Shown piece after piece: positions 1-11,671 of a DNA stretch of 64,000 bases. Source of the stretch: Spirodela intermedia. Lineage: Eukaryota > Streptophyta > Magnoliopsida > Alismatales > Araceae. The DNA lies in contig LR746276.1 of NCBI GenBank assembly GCA_902729315.2, forward strand, positions 126,501-190,500, given 5' to 3'. Within the stretch, counting starts at the first letter, position 1. Each line of letters begins with the position of its first letter. A model generated the notes under the pieces. The model saw nothing but the letters and a program-made list of their open reading frames with translations. It was not told the DNA's origin and did no database searches. Position numbers and translations under genes: made by a program.

Positions 1-1229
1 ACTTGGGATTGGAAATACGTCAGAGAGTATGGGACTATACATTCCTTTACCTCAGATGTATTGATGATTTCTGTTCTGTTTTATCATGCTTGTAAACAAT
101 GTAACTTACCTGTCTGATACATGCTGCTCATATTTCATTTCGTCGCCTGCAGTTGGTTGAACGGGCGCAATTCTGGGTGAAGGATTTGGCCCTTGGGAAC
201 ATGTTTGGGCTCGTTTACCTCGTAAAGCTGTAACTCTCAATTTTATAATATGCTTATGAATTCTGTTTTTGTTTGTCGTAGCGTGTTCCTGTTTGCAAAT
301 GCCACAGTGTCCTTCGATCAATTGGTGACCTCTTATCCTGGTCCCTTGGTGCTGGTTTCAATCCTGGTGAGTTTACCAGTTGCACCCCTTTTGGTTGGAT
401 AGCTATTTAACTATCATGTATGTTTCTTCAGAGCCTAGAACAGGATAAACACTTGGATTGTACTTAAGGATCAATGTTGGCTTTCTCCTTTGGCTATATC
501 TATAATTTTGTTTCTCCGTGTTCCTAATCTCAGTGCCCAGATCCTCATTTCAAGAGACGCCACCAGAAAAGAAGAGTCGTCGTTAAGCCATTAGTGGATT
601 CCATCTCAAGGAATTTAAGTCCTGGTGGACAGGTAGGCCACTTATGATTTATGAGAGCAAGGTGCTGAATGGGTGTGCTTGTCTATGCATGATCCTATTC
701 CTTTCAAACTAGAAAAAATATTTCATAAGATGATATATAGTCTATATTTTGAATGCATCCATAGAATTGTGATTGCCCCGATGTTACTTCTGCTCCACTC
801 CCTTTTGACGAAAATTAGGATGTTCCATCCTGCATTTATGCTTAACTGTGCTTGTTCGGTGAAATGGGTGAATTTTGGGGGGAATCGTTTTTATCTATTT
901 TTATTTGATTTTGAAGTGAACTAATTCTTTGATGAAGTTAAAATTCAAGATATTTCCATAAAAGCATTTCATTCTGTTATCCACAGGTTTTCCTGCAATC
1001 AGATGTGCTTGAAGTGGCCCGAGAGATGAGAAATCAATTTGATGCTCTCTCTAGCCTTTTCGATCCCGTTGATCTTTCTGACAATGGGCATATTTCATGC
1101 GATGCTGATGGATGGCTCTTAAATAATCCAATGGGCATAAGAACTGAGAGGGAGATACATGCCGAATCTGAAGGGGCAAGGGTGTTCAGAAGGGTGTATA
1201 AAAAGAGGGATCTTTCCTGCTCCCTTTAG
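1..1229 (+). CDS. tRNA (guanine-N7-)-methyltransferase, TrmB family, plastid-type; 3' part only
   Basis: Methylates G46 of tRNA to m7G using S-adenosylmethionine; the plant copy of this type is usually organelle-targeted (family knowledge). The coding exons I can join are 1-26, 153-202, 282-366, 534-632 and 987-1229. All introns are GT-AG and phases match throughout. The joined frame shows GLEIRQR, then LVERAQFWVKDLALGN, then VFLFANATVSF, the family signature CPDPHFKRRHQKRR, and QSDVLEVAREMRNQF, DSDGWLLNNPMGIRTERE-like (here CDADGWLLNNPMGIRTERE) and RRVYKKR before TAG at 1227-1229. CPDPHFK is the SAM/tRNA-binding motif of TrmB. The N-terminal half, including the first SAM-binding loop and any transit peptide, lies before the window. 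The gene converges on RUS1. AT-rich exons contrast with the GC-rich RUS1. I am confident of family and exon chain; organelle location is inference. Confidence 0.93.
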
Positions 1230-3050
1230 CTGGTTATGCGTATAAAGACATTCATTCTCAAGGAGAAAGATTAGAGTGCTTGGAGAAGAAGTGTCGTTCA
1301 GCTGCAAAAGACGAGGATAAATTGCAGCTGTTTCAGGGTTTAAAAAAAAAAAAATGTCATGGTAAATGCCTCAACAGGAATACCGTGCAAACTCAGAGAT
1401 TTTGTTTCCATGTCGCCAAACCTGGAACAAAGTGTACATTGTTAGCCTGCAGTGCGGGATACCATGTGGCATCCTACCATGTGCCAGTTGGATAAAGATA
1501 CAGCCGCAATACAAAAGCTATGGGGAAGTTAAGCCTCCACAAATTGTGGAAGACACCGATCCTCTCTGGGAGGCTTGTCGAACTCTCTACTGCGTTCCTG
1601 TTTCTCCATCTTTCATTCAACGCAGGTGGATCTGCGCTGTGAATTCTTCGCTGCTTCTGTCACCAAAGAGCGAGCCGACAGGACAGCAGTAGTGCATGCG
1701 TGGATGATGAGCTCTTAGCTAAGGGCAAGCCCAGCTGCTAGTCATCGACTCCTGGTTAAATTTACTCTTACCATTTCTTCGCTACCATTCTGGGGCAACC
1801 TAAGAATTCCTGGTTTGTTTTCATGCCCTTTTTGGCAATCCTTGGAACTCTCTTCACATAGTTGAACTTCTAGCCTTGAGTCCCTCACCTGCACCAGTCA
1901 TAGTGTGATGATCAGTCGAATGCAGTCAAGTGAAAGATTACGTGTTGAGCCTGAATGTTGCAAATGGTTGAATGTGGGAGGTAATATTCGCGTGTGCATG
2001 CTTATTTATAGATCTTCCGGCCGCATTCTCGTCTCCTAAATCTATAAATAAGCATGAACCTGCATACATGTATTAAAGCTAGAGCGAGAGAGAAGTGATT
2101 AGAACTCTCCATGATCATAAATAATTAGTAAAGGAATAACTGAAAAGTAGTAACATGAGCTGCATTTGCAAAAATAATGAATTTTCTTGCGTAATGGATG
2201 CGATGTTCATTGAAAAAAAAATGAGAATTTCCTCTTCCTTACTATCCCTCCTCCTCAAAATAGTGTTCCCTAGACGATTCAGAAATCAGTATTGACGTTC
2301 TAGCCCTTGTTCAAATTGGGTGTTCAATACCTTAATGGTCTGTTCTGAGCACCGTTGTTGGCTCAAATCCAGGGCATGGGCCGAATGAACCTCTGCCCAT
2401 TGCATAGATGAATATTTATGATACTTCATTTCTAGATATAGGCCTAATCATGCAGCCCAAAAACCAGGCCACCCAAAACATGGGATGCATTTTGGAATAT
2501 AGGTTTTTTGCAAATGCAGACTTAGGGCCTTTTGAGAATAGTGCAGTAATTTCTTTCTGCATGGATATCTGACGTTTATTTTTCATTCCTCTGATATGAA
2601 ATGTCACCATTAAGATCTTCATCTTGATAAAAAAATAAAAATAAAAACATGGTTCTGAACCATTTTTCAAAACATGACATTATCAACCAAAGAAACTCAT
2701 CAGGGCTTTGATGGCTCACCAGAGTACTGTTCAAAGGTGAACTGATAGCAAGCGCTGTCCTTCTTTGCTTCAGCTCAGGAAGTGAGTTAGGGAATACCCA
2801 CCCACCTGATGGCAGAATATCCAAGTTTATAACAGAAGCAGAAAGCCGTAAAGATAAAAAATATAACACCTGGTAATTAACGAAAGAGAAGTGAGCCTCA
2901 ATCGTGTGTTCTCCATCCATCAGTAACAGGCTCTTGGGAATATTTGGTTTGAATGACAAGAAACCTCCCAAAACAGGTAAATACAGGAAATCATGAGATA
3001 AACCGCAAGAAACTCTTTGTTGCAGGAGAAAAAAAGCTGATATCTTGAGA
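1230..3050. other. 3' UTR and intergenic DNA, no gene seen
   Basis: The first few hundred bases must include the 3' untranslated region of the methyltransferase. An open stretch at 1366-1692 (+) has no recognisable domain. A 17-bp hairpin at 1997-2056 is listed separately. A 16-bp direct repeat, CTGATGGCAGAATATC, occurs at 2806-2821 and again at 3140-3155 just inside the neighbouring inverted-repeat element. Otherwise I see nothing here. Confidence 0.5.
1997..2056. repeat. perfect 17-bp inverted repeat (hairpin)
   Basis: CATGCTTATTTATAGAT at 1997-2013 is the exact reverse complement of 2040-2056, with a 26-base, CG-richer spacer. The right arm contains TATAAATA. It lies about 770 bp past the methyltransferase stop codon. 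It could be a small foldback element or part of a terminator/regulatory structure. Only the symmetry is seen directly. Confidence 0.75.
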
Positions 3051-3587
3051 CATGGGGAGCTCATAGAATCAATCCCTTATCATTGTTGAGGGATTGATTG
3101 ACCATGTCAGACATCTGTATCTATGAACGGTGGTGTCAACTGATGGCAGAATATCGAAGAATATCAAGATTACAGTTCGCCCTCATACCAGTAATTTCTT
3201 TATGATGCATCATTATTCCATACAAGTCCTCTTTTAAGTACATAGTTGGCCGACTTGTTGCGACTCCACCCAACTTGTATTTTGTCAGGATTCTTTTCTT
3301 TTACGATTTCATCAGGATCGGCCTAATCACAAGTTCAATCTTTTTCAGAATAAGTGTTATTTTTCCGGATGGTTTAGAAGGTACATAGGCTCGTATTAGC
3401 CAGAGTCTCACCATATGTTTTGCCTCAGATTGCCGCCAATTCAATAAATAAAGCTCGTTATTCTCAACTTTCATAGAGTCTGAGTACTTCTCTTTTCACA
3501 TCTTACCCAGTTCATAGATACAGATGTCTGACATGGTCAATCAATCCCTCAACAATGACAAGGGATCGATTCTATGAGCTCCCTATG
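3051..3587. mobile_element. 537-bp element with 78-bp terminal inverted repeats (MITE- or foldback-like)
   Basis: Bases 3051-3128 match the reverse complement of 3510-3587 with about three mismatches in 78. Both arms contain GGGATTGATTGACCATGTCA (on opposite strands). The 381-bp interior is AT-rich with no convincing coding sequence. No clear target-site duplication is visible at the present boundaries, so true ends may lie slightly further out. Size and structure suit a non-autonomous DNA transposon. The family could not be assigned. Confidence 0.75.
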
Positions 3588-3988
3588 TTCCCTGAGGCGG
3601 GGCGGGAATTAGTCCCCCATCAATCCCGAAAGAGTATTTCTTCAGCTTAAAGGACGGCTTAAATGTGGCCTCCGGGGATGAGTCTAGTCTACCCGTTTAA
3701 CCATCTTCAAGAGAGATGAAGGGAGACCAGAGGAGGGGGGGGTGCGGGGGAGGGCCGGCTGCTCCCTCTTTCTCTCTCTCTCCCCCCCGCATGCACACAG
3801 ATATCCGTCACCTTCTGAGGTCGCTGAATAGCCCACAACCCTCCCGCCTGCGAGCAGCAGCTCGCGAAGACCTCTCTCCTCCCTCTCCTCGAGTGTGTGT
3901 GCTCTACCGCACAGAAGCCACGGCGGCGCGGCCTGCCACGGGCCAACTCTCGCCGTCGATCGCCCCCAACTGCGCCGGCGGTGGCAGA

Positions 3989-6900
3989 TCACGAGCCGCC
4001 AACCGGAGAGGGTTCGACCCCGCCGAGGCGTATCCGGTTCGGGAGCGGCCTCGCAATTAGCCCGTCGGTCGTCCACCCGAGCCGCCACCCGTCGAGCTGG
4101 GCGTGCCCAAACTCCCTCTGGACGTAGTCCAGAGACATCCGCAGCCTCCCGCCCCTCCCGCAGTCCTCCGCGACGCCTCTCGGCTCCGACCCGAGGTTCC
4201 TCTCCAGCCAGTACAGGTAACTCACGTGGAACAGAGACTTGAGCATGTCCTCCGGCGTCGAGTCTTCTTTAAGCACCACCTGAAAGAGGACCAAGGTCAC
4301 TTCTTTTTTTGTTTCTTCCATCTTCTTGCTCCTCCCGGCTAAATGCAGATCGCGCTTCACTTACGTAGAACTGCCCCCGGGCCTCCAAGAGCAGGTAGGG
4401 CTGGTCTCTGAAGAGATCGAACAGGGCAAGCGCCTCCTCCCTCCGCCCGACGAGCTCGCTGAGCCGGGCTCCGAGTTGCAGCCGCCGGACGATCTGCAGA
4501 GCGGCGTCCTTGGCCTCGGCGGAGAGAACCTTGGGCTGGCCCTGCGCGCCCACAGAATGAACATCAAATCCGGGGATGCGGCGAAGAAACAAACGGAAGG
4601 GAGAAGGAACCCACGTTGCTCGCGGGTTTTATGTCGATGGGGATGTCGGTGAACAGCGGCTCCTCGTCGTTGACCTCCTTTATCCCGGGGACTTGCCCGC
4701 TCAGTAAATACTCGCTGAAAACCAGACCTGTTCGGTGTCAGACTGACGAAAACCAGGATGCGGAAGTCAACACCATGCGGGAGATGAAGCTCACTCGCGC
4801 GATACGGGTTCAAGGTCCGCAGTTGAATGGACTGGTACGACTTCAGGTTGCAGTACATGTGGACGGCTGTCACCGCGCCAAAGGCGGCGAGAGCCAGAGG
4901 CGTGGAGGAGCCGATCGCATTGGCCAGGGATATCCCCAGCGTGATGCCGAGGAACTTGCTCACCATTCCCTGTGCCTCCCCCTTCGCTATCACCTGCGAA
5001 GACAGCAGGAACAGATAATTCATGCAGCGAAGAAAGGCCAACGCCTCGGCGCGAAGAATGGACTCGAAACGGCGCTTACTTCTGCGAAATTCCTCTCGGC
5101 GGCGAAACCCGCGTAGAAACAGCTTCTCGTCGCCGCCTGAGAAGGGGATGACGGGTTTAGACCAGGGAATGGCACCAGAGGCAGCAGAGACCGGGGAGTA
5201 AGATTTTCTCGCGGCCATGAATGGTGTAATTCGCAAATGTGAACTTGAACCCGGGATGAAAGCATAAAATAAAAGCAGGAGGACGACCTTCTCGTGATAC
5301 GGAGAACGAGGAGTGGCGTGTTGAGCGTGGATGGAGGATGGCTGAAGGAGGCACCGGAATAGCATAAATGAAGACAGTTCACTATTTTTCCTCGGAATGA
5401 TGAAGATGATGAGGATGCCGTGCATAATAGGGAAGAGCATCGGAACCCTCTGCCCGAATGAGATGAGTTGAGCATCGGAAGCCTCTGAACAATGTGGGGG
5501 CTCGTGCAGGAGGTGACGGCTTGGAGGAGAAAGATAATCAGGACCATTTATAGCCCGTCAGACTTGGAGGTCGAATCCCAAAGGTGGCTCTCTCCAATCC
5601 GACAGAAAAAGATGAAGGCGTCGATTTTCTCCAGTTTTGGGATTCTACCTGCTCCCTGATCTATACGAAGCAGGGATTCTAGGGAGCACTCTAATCATGA
5701 AATGAAGCTGCCTGCATCTTTGCTTGGAGTGTCGTGAAGAACAACCAGGTGGGCAGGCTGGTTTAGCTTAAACCGTATGAAGCTGAAATCACGGAGTATC
5801 AAAGGATCTTTGCAAATTAAAATGAGAAAGAAGCTTCAGCAGAGAGAATTCGGTTTCGGCAGAAAATGGGTAAATGAAAAGGGATCAGTTATCGACGTTA
5901 CGAATTTCAAGAGCATGCCTGAATCAAAGCTGCGGCGGAGCGACCAGCGCCGGCAGCCGCCCCGATCAGGACGAAGAGATGAGGGAACGCGGGCGTCAGA
6001 ATCTCCATCCCATAGGCCGCGTTCTCCAGGAGGTCAGCGAACAACCTCCAGCCCTTGGGGCTGACGTCAAAGTGGCGCCCGTATTTTGACAGCATGATCT
6101 TGCTCAGGTACCCGAGACCATCCTTGAGTACCCAATTGATAGCGGCAGCCGTCGGAATAGCGCCTTTGCCCAATCCGACAGCATAGAGCAGGGCCTGCGA
6201 AATAGGATGAACAGCAATGAAGAGTACGAATTGATCGGCTTTCATCCTCACCACAGCGTTGGACAGAGCTCTAACTGATGAATAAGCAAAACCTGGGTGA
6301 CTAAAAAGAAGGATTCGAGATCAAATTAAAAGACCACTGCAATCGGCGCATCAGAAACACGCTACAGAATGAGCATTCCGACCTCAAATTCAGTGTTCTT
6401 ATCCCAGAAAAAGGATCAATGAGGACTTCCAACTGGGTTCATCCACTTCCGATGCCCCCGGAGTGAACTGAGAGGAGAAGAGGGAGATGCCCACCTGGGT
6501 GGAGAGCACACCGCTGACTTGACTCGCGATGCCCTGGACGCCCCTCCACAGAGAGTACTCCAGGTAGTCGGAGGTAACGCTCGCGGGGTACCCCTCCGGG
6601 AGCATCAGCCTCACAAAGGCCTCCTTAACCTGCCTCCAGCACCGGAGAAACAGCTCCTCGATGCGGTCGTCCCCCTCTTTGCCGCCATCAGTGACCATGA
6701 CAAAATCCTCGCCAGAAGGGCCTGGCACCAGCATCGTCCACTTACCGCCCCTGATCTCCCAAACAGAGGAGTAGCTGCCGCCGCCATAGCTTCTTGCAAG
6801 GGCGGCAGGGGAGAGCTGAGATAGCCCGAACCAGGACAGGCACAGGAGCGGCAAGAAGGAAGCGAGGGCTCCATTTCTCGAACAGAAAGCCTCCTTCTTG

Positions 6901-7379
6901 ACCTCGCCGCCCCACCACAATAACCGGGCCATCCACCCATCGTAGTTGAATGGGCCATACCATCCTCGATCACCGCGGCCGCTGTTTCCGTCGCCCTTTC
7001 CCCCACTGTTGCTTCCATCGCCAGGGCCATCTCCATGGTCTGCCGGCTCCGCGACTCCACCACCGCCGCCTCCTGCAACCGCGCCAACTTGGGGGCAGCA
7101 GAAGGGTCCTTTTCTTTCACCCTGTCGCAACGACGCGGATGAGCCGGCGGGCGGTGGCGGATGGCGGAGCCGTGACCCATAAAGGGGTGAAAAACGTGCG
7201 TGGGTAAGCTGCGGACGAGCGTGGGAGAGACGGGGACGAGGAGCACGGGGGTGAAAAATCAGCGCCAGGGGGCAGCTCCGCCGGCAGGCGTGACGGCGAC
7301 CGTGGGCGTCGACCTCGGGAGATGCGGTCGTGCCCGCGGCGGAGCTGCTGTTGCAGAGCAAGAACAGCGGCGCCGACAT
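3989..7379 (-). CDS. RUS1: ROOT UV-B SENSITIVE 1-like protein (DUF647), plastid
   Basis: DUF647 protein. In Arabidopsis RUS1 acts with RUS2 in early seedling development, UV-B response and auxin transport; its biochemical role is unsettled. Exons (minus, 5' to 3'): 7379-6495, 6194-5919, 5136-5080, 4993-4795, 4727-4615, 4541-4365, 4279-3989. All phases match, giving 665 residues (Arabidopsis RUS1 is about 600). The N-terminus ([16 protein letters not shown]...) is Ser/Ala/Arg-rich like a transit peptide, followed by a Gly/Asp-rich linker at about 115-135. DUF647 starts near [20 protein letters not shown]. Conserved segments include [55 protein letters not shown] and [19 protein letters not shown]. 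The C-terminus has YLYWLERN and [15 protein letters not shown]. Intron 2 (5918-5137) has a GC donor after CAG. A CT-rich tract lies about 100 bp before the ATG on the coding strand. Confidence 0.95.
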
Positions 7380-7480
7380 GGCACACCAGCAACCGAAAGA
7401 AGGAACAGAGCGGATGAGATGGTTCAGATTCTAATCGAGGGTTTCGATAAGGAGGAGCCCATTTACAAGATGTGGCCTTC

Positions 7481-7508
7481 TGAGAGAGAGAGAGAGAGAG
7501 AGAGAGAG
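7481..7508. repeat. (GA)14 microsatellite
   Basis: A pure GA run on the plus strand, so CT on the RUS1 coding strand. It lies about 100 bp upstream of the RUS1 start codon, where plant 5' leaders and core promoters often carry CT-rich (Y-patch or GAGA) tracts. Confidence 0.9.
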
Positions 7509-8123
7509 CAAATTGTGAATGTAGCAAATTGGCGATCCTGTTTTAAAGAAGATCTAGCTTTGATAGTTTTTTAGATGTTTCCCAGACTATGTTCCGATAT
7601 ATGATCTCTAATGACCTTCTAATCCTTAAGCAATGAGGAATCCTTCTGATATGATTCTACATCACTGAAATTAGTGAAACTCATCATATTTTTTAACTCT
7701 CCTAATTCATTTTAAGGAAGTTATCACACCGAAGTTCTCATCAAAGATAGTATGAGTAGATTCTTCTATAACCAAAGTTCTTTTGCTATAAATTTGATAA
7801 GCATTTGGGTTCAACTTCACTAAGAAACATAGATTCATCACTCTTCGGATTAAATTTGTTCAAGTCCTCCTTTCTATTTGCTAACATGAATCACTTGCAT
7901 ATGAATAACGTGAAATAGCCCAAACTTGGTTTTTTTATTCTTAAAGAGCTCACATTTTCCCTTTTTCAGAATTAGACTAATGAAAACTTTATTCACTATG
8001 AAGCAAGCAATGCTTATGATTTCAACCCAAAAATATTTTGATAAATCATTTTAATTTATCATTCACTAAGAAACAATGCCAATTTCTTCATTATAACATT
8101 ACATTCTATTGTGGAGCTCTTAA

Positions 8124-8530
8124 TCAAGAAAACTTGCATTCAATACCTTGTTCAGAAAAAAAATCTGCAAGCTTTTCATTTTTGAATTCACCTCTATGAT
8201 CACTAAGCATATGAGAAATTGGTTTTCCCTTTTTATTAGAAATCAGTTTACAAAATTTTGAAAAATACTTTATGAGACTCTTTCTTATGAAAAAGATAAC
8301 AAACCAAGATTTTTCATTCAATCTAGGAATTTTACAAGAAAAAAATAAGTTTGCTTGTATTGTGAATATAGTATTGACCTTGCATCCCTTAATCTTACAT
8401 GCCACAAATGAAGATTGGAAAATTTAGCAATTAAATAGATATTGTCTAATATCAATTGCATTCTATGTTCTAAATTCAGTGAATATGGTCTTATTTTTCT
8501 TAGCAATAATTTTGCACCATGTGGATTCAA
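8124..8530 (-). pseudogene. Ty1/copia integrase relic (Sirevirus-like)
   Basis: Translated on the minus strand, 8405-8124 reads ...FSKFCKLISNKKGKPISHM, then SDHRGEFKNEKLADFFSEQG and IECKFS. This resembles the integrase core in which SDxGGEF precedes a catalytic Asp/Glu region. Here the usual GGEF is RGEF. Just upstream on the same strand (8530-8318, another frame) is LWHVRLRDA, a decayed form of the pre-integrase LWHxRLGHA motif. Frameshifts and stops separate the pieces, so this is a fossil. The Sirevirus assignment is by resemblance only. Confidence 0.75.
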
Positions 8531-8547
8531 ATATTACTTTCAAATTT

Positions 8548-8762
8548 TGATGACATATTTAACTTATAAAATGAGATTATACTTTAGACCATTCACAAGA
8601 AATATACTTTTAATCATGATATATTTAACTTATATCAATAAGATTATACTTTAGACCATTCACAAGAAATATACTTTTAATAATGATATTGAAGTTATAT
8701 CAATAAAGTTATACTTTAGACCATTCACAAAAAATATACTTTTATTAATGATATCATCTCAA
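8548..8762. repeat. tandem repeat, about 66 bp x 3
   Basis: The phrase ACTTTAGACCATTCACAA recurs at about 8581, 8648 and 8713, a spacing of 65-67 bases. Each copy is followed by an AT-rich stretch of similar wording. The units are imperfect, with the last most diverged. It lies inside the copia relic zone, immediately upstream (in minus-strand sense) of the pre-integrase fragment. Confidence 0.85.
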
Positions 8763-9351
8763 GTTAGATTGGACATAATTATAGTGTAATCCCTCTTTTC
8801 TCAATGATTCATTTGGGAAGGCAATAACTAAATTCAGTTTATATTGGCTTTCAAATAATTTTTCAGATCTTTTTTTTCAAGTATCCATTTCCTTTTGATC
8901 TGATTCAATTCTAAATTGTCTCTAATGTCCTTCCTTAGATATGAGCAGACAATTTTTTTTTTTAAATGTTCGTGTTCATACAACATATCATAATGTTCAG
9001 CATACAACATATTCAATGACTTACTTTGTGCACCTACTTTGTGTGCACATCTTATTTAGATTTTCTATCTTCTTCCAATCACTTACAACTTTCTATACCA
9101 TAGTGAAGTTGAACACAATCTAATTTATTTAGTTAAATTATATATTCTAACTCTCTACACAATGGTATATACTACATTCAAAAATAATGTTCATCCTAGT
9201 TCTACTGCATCTTTATAGACAAGATATCAACATACGATTAATTATCAATTCACATAATTAGGAGATTGTTCTCAAGTACTACAACATTTTGAATAAGAAT
9301 TAAAATATAGTGATAAACATGATTAAGTCTGTTCAGAACACACCAACCTTG

Positions 9352-9367
9352 CCCCCCCCCCCCCCCC
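9352..9367. repeat. poly-C run (16)
   Basis: An uninterrupted run of 16 C in otherwise AT-rich DNA. Length may be unreliable in sequencing. Confidence 0.85.
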
Positions 9368-9715
9368 AAATTATACAGGCCATTCTCAAGTAATTCAGTT
9401 GATATTAAAGCAAACCTTTGTTTTGACATGATCATGTTTTAGATGATTATATTAGATGGATAGTTGTAGCACTATGTTTGTGGAAGGACATTTCACAAGT
9501 AGACCAGCATTGTTTAATAGATTCAATTGAGGCAATTTAAAGGATAGAATGAGAATTTATTCATTATGTTTGAAATAATATCTATATTAGTCCTATTTTA
9601 AAGGAAGATTATTCTGAACTATCTCAACAAAAGCTAAATCTCTTATTATTAAATGCTAAATGTATTAACATCATATGTTCTGCATTGAATATGAAATGAG
9701 TCTAATAGGATATTT

Positions 9716-9958
9716 ATGTGTGAAGGTGACATAGAAGATGGAGAGAAATTAGAGGTCATTTATGAAGGATCATCTCAAGTGAAAGATTACAAAATTGACA
9801 TACTAATACATAAAATGATATATTTTCCATGCATGAGAATAAATCTATTTCATTATAGGTCTGAAAAATCTTTGGAAAAATATTTCAATTTTGAGATAAT
9901 TAGAAAAAACACAGAGATCTTTGCAGCATTCATGGGAACCAAAGATGACTATTATTGA
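9716..9958 (+). pseudogene. copia gag-like relic
   Basis: The frame reads YEGSSQVKDYKIDILIHKM, close to the copia Gag phrase of the type xHEGTSQVKExKIxMLVHxY, and continues with a degenerate segment containing FEIIRKNTEIF. No zinc knuckle follows. It runs in the opposite direction to the integrase relic at 8.1-8.5 kb, so the two are from different insertions. Assignment rests on this short motif. Confidence 0.5.
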
Positions 9959-10789
9959 GGAGTCTAGGACTTTGCTTCATTCATGAGAAACACAATTTAG
10001 AAATAAATATTATCTTGAATTTAAAGTTCCTAACCTTGTTGAAAGCTTTGAATATCATTCTTGTGGTGATGATGATGATGAACAAATTGTTTTTTTTGTC
10101 CAAAAAATTTAAGAACTACTAGAAAGTATGTATAGATTAAAACAACAAAGAAAACTTGGACTAAAAACACCTTCATAATCCAAACTACTATCTTCAGATG
10201 ATCTTTATTATGAATGCAATAAACAAGGTAAAAGCAGTAAGTAAGATTAAAATGATAATGACTCAAAGTGATGAAGATTGTACATTCCATTCAGACATTG
10301 AGAAGGAAAATACATAAATTTATTTTACTTTGCGGTATCTAGAGGTATGAATTTCATCAAATCCCAATTATGATTTGAATGGAGCATTTAATTTGTCATA
10401 CAAATAAGTTAATATAAAATATAAAATATTTTAACAGAATTATTGAAGTTTAGCAATGATTTAGTGCCGATCTATTATTCTATATTAATAAATATAGTTG
10501 GGATGTAATAAATGACTAGAAAGCCTGTAGATTCCAAGATAGTGATCTATAATTGATATACAAATATAACGTTCACCAACGTGAAAATTCAATACAGATA
10601 AATGATAAATCTAACTTTGCCCATATATAAGAAACATGTGTGATTAATCAAGCAGAAGGAATATAAATAAAATGTAGCTGAAACATGTTTTCATTGGGAT
10701 AGACTTCCAATTACTGCAATGATAATAACTTCCTAAGCATCAAGCAAGAAAAAGCCAAGATGGGTCACAATAATTGAAAATTCAATAAA

Positions 10790-11628
10790 AAAATCATTGA
10801 AAGAGTACACTAAAGATTCATCTCTCCATCGCCGGGATGGTCCGGCCAAGGAGGGTGTGGCACGTAATGCGCCGCCAACAGAGGGAGCATCGCTTCCGGG
10901 ACTCCGTCCCCGCCCGATGTTCAGTTAGATGACGTATACAAAGCATCTTCCGGCACAAGGAAGGGTAAAAACTTGTGAGAATAAGAGAGAGAAGGAGGGG
11001 GCCAAAGAGAGAGATGGTAGGGGCGGCTGCAAGAGCAGCCGCCGCGTGCCATCCGAGCAAGAACGCTGATATCATGTATGGCATCGGAAGTCAGCGGGCA
11101 TGAAATGGCGAGGTCCAGATACAGAAGTTTCTGCGGCTCTTTCGGACACGTGCAACCTCTTTCGGCGGACAACGCCGTGATGACGAAATCTATTTGTGGG
11201 GAAGCGCCATCTCATCCTCGAGCTGACCAGAGCTGGAGAATGGATGTGGCTGGATTTCGTCCCGAGACGGAGAGAGAGAGAGAGAGAGGGAGGTGGGGCC
11301 CATCTCGCTGCCGTCTCCCTCACCAAGTCAGCCCGTCTGGTTCCGTGCCGTCCTTGTGTGGGCGAGTTTCAGGCATCCAAGGCGCAGTTATGGACGCATT
11401 TGGGCGGGACCTGGCAAAATGACCGGCCGCCGGGACACGTACGTTCCTCGGTTCACCTAATCTTTGGCCCCCAATTTCGGTTGACTGCCTGTCACTTGAA
11501 GAATAGACGAAGAAGAAGGAGTAACAGACGTGGAGTGGCCCCAGTTGTTGCTATTCTCGATCACCGCTTCGTATCAAATAGAAGGATCTTTCAACAGTTG
11601 ACTTTTCGTCCGCAGAGCATATTCTTTC

Positions 11629-11671
<43 letters not shown>

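Larger units (their letters stand above)
7509..10789. other. AT-rich intergenic DNA with degraded retrotransposon pieces
   Basis: Base composition drops sharply after RUS1 and rises again near 10,790. Supported pieces are a minus-strand copia integrase relic, a plus-strand gag-like relic, a three-unit tandem repeat and a poly-C run, each listed separately. I see no intact gene. Confidence 0.6.

Noticed and set aside
1366-1692. Plus-strand open frame after the tRNA methyltransferase
   Set aside because: No recognisable domain. It lies just past a clear stop codon in what should be 3' UTR, with no supporting promoter or splice pattern.
10818-11172. Minus-strand open frames with a hydrophobic start
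   Set aside because: Two overlapping frames are equally open and neither resembles a known family.
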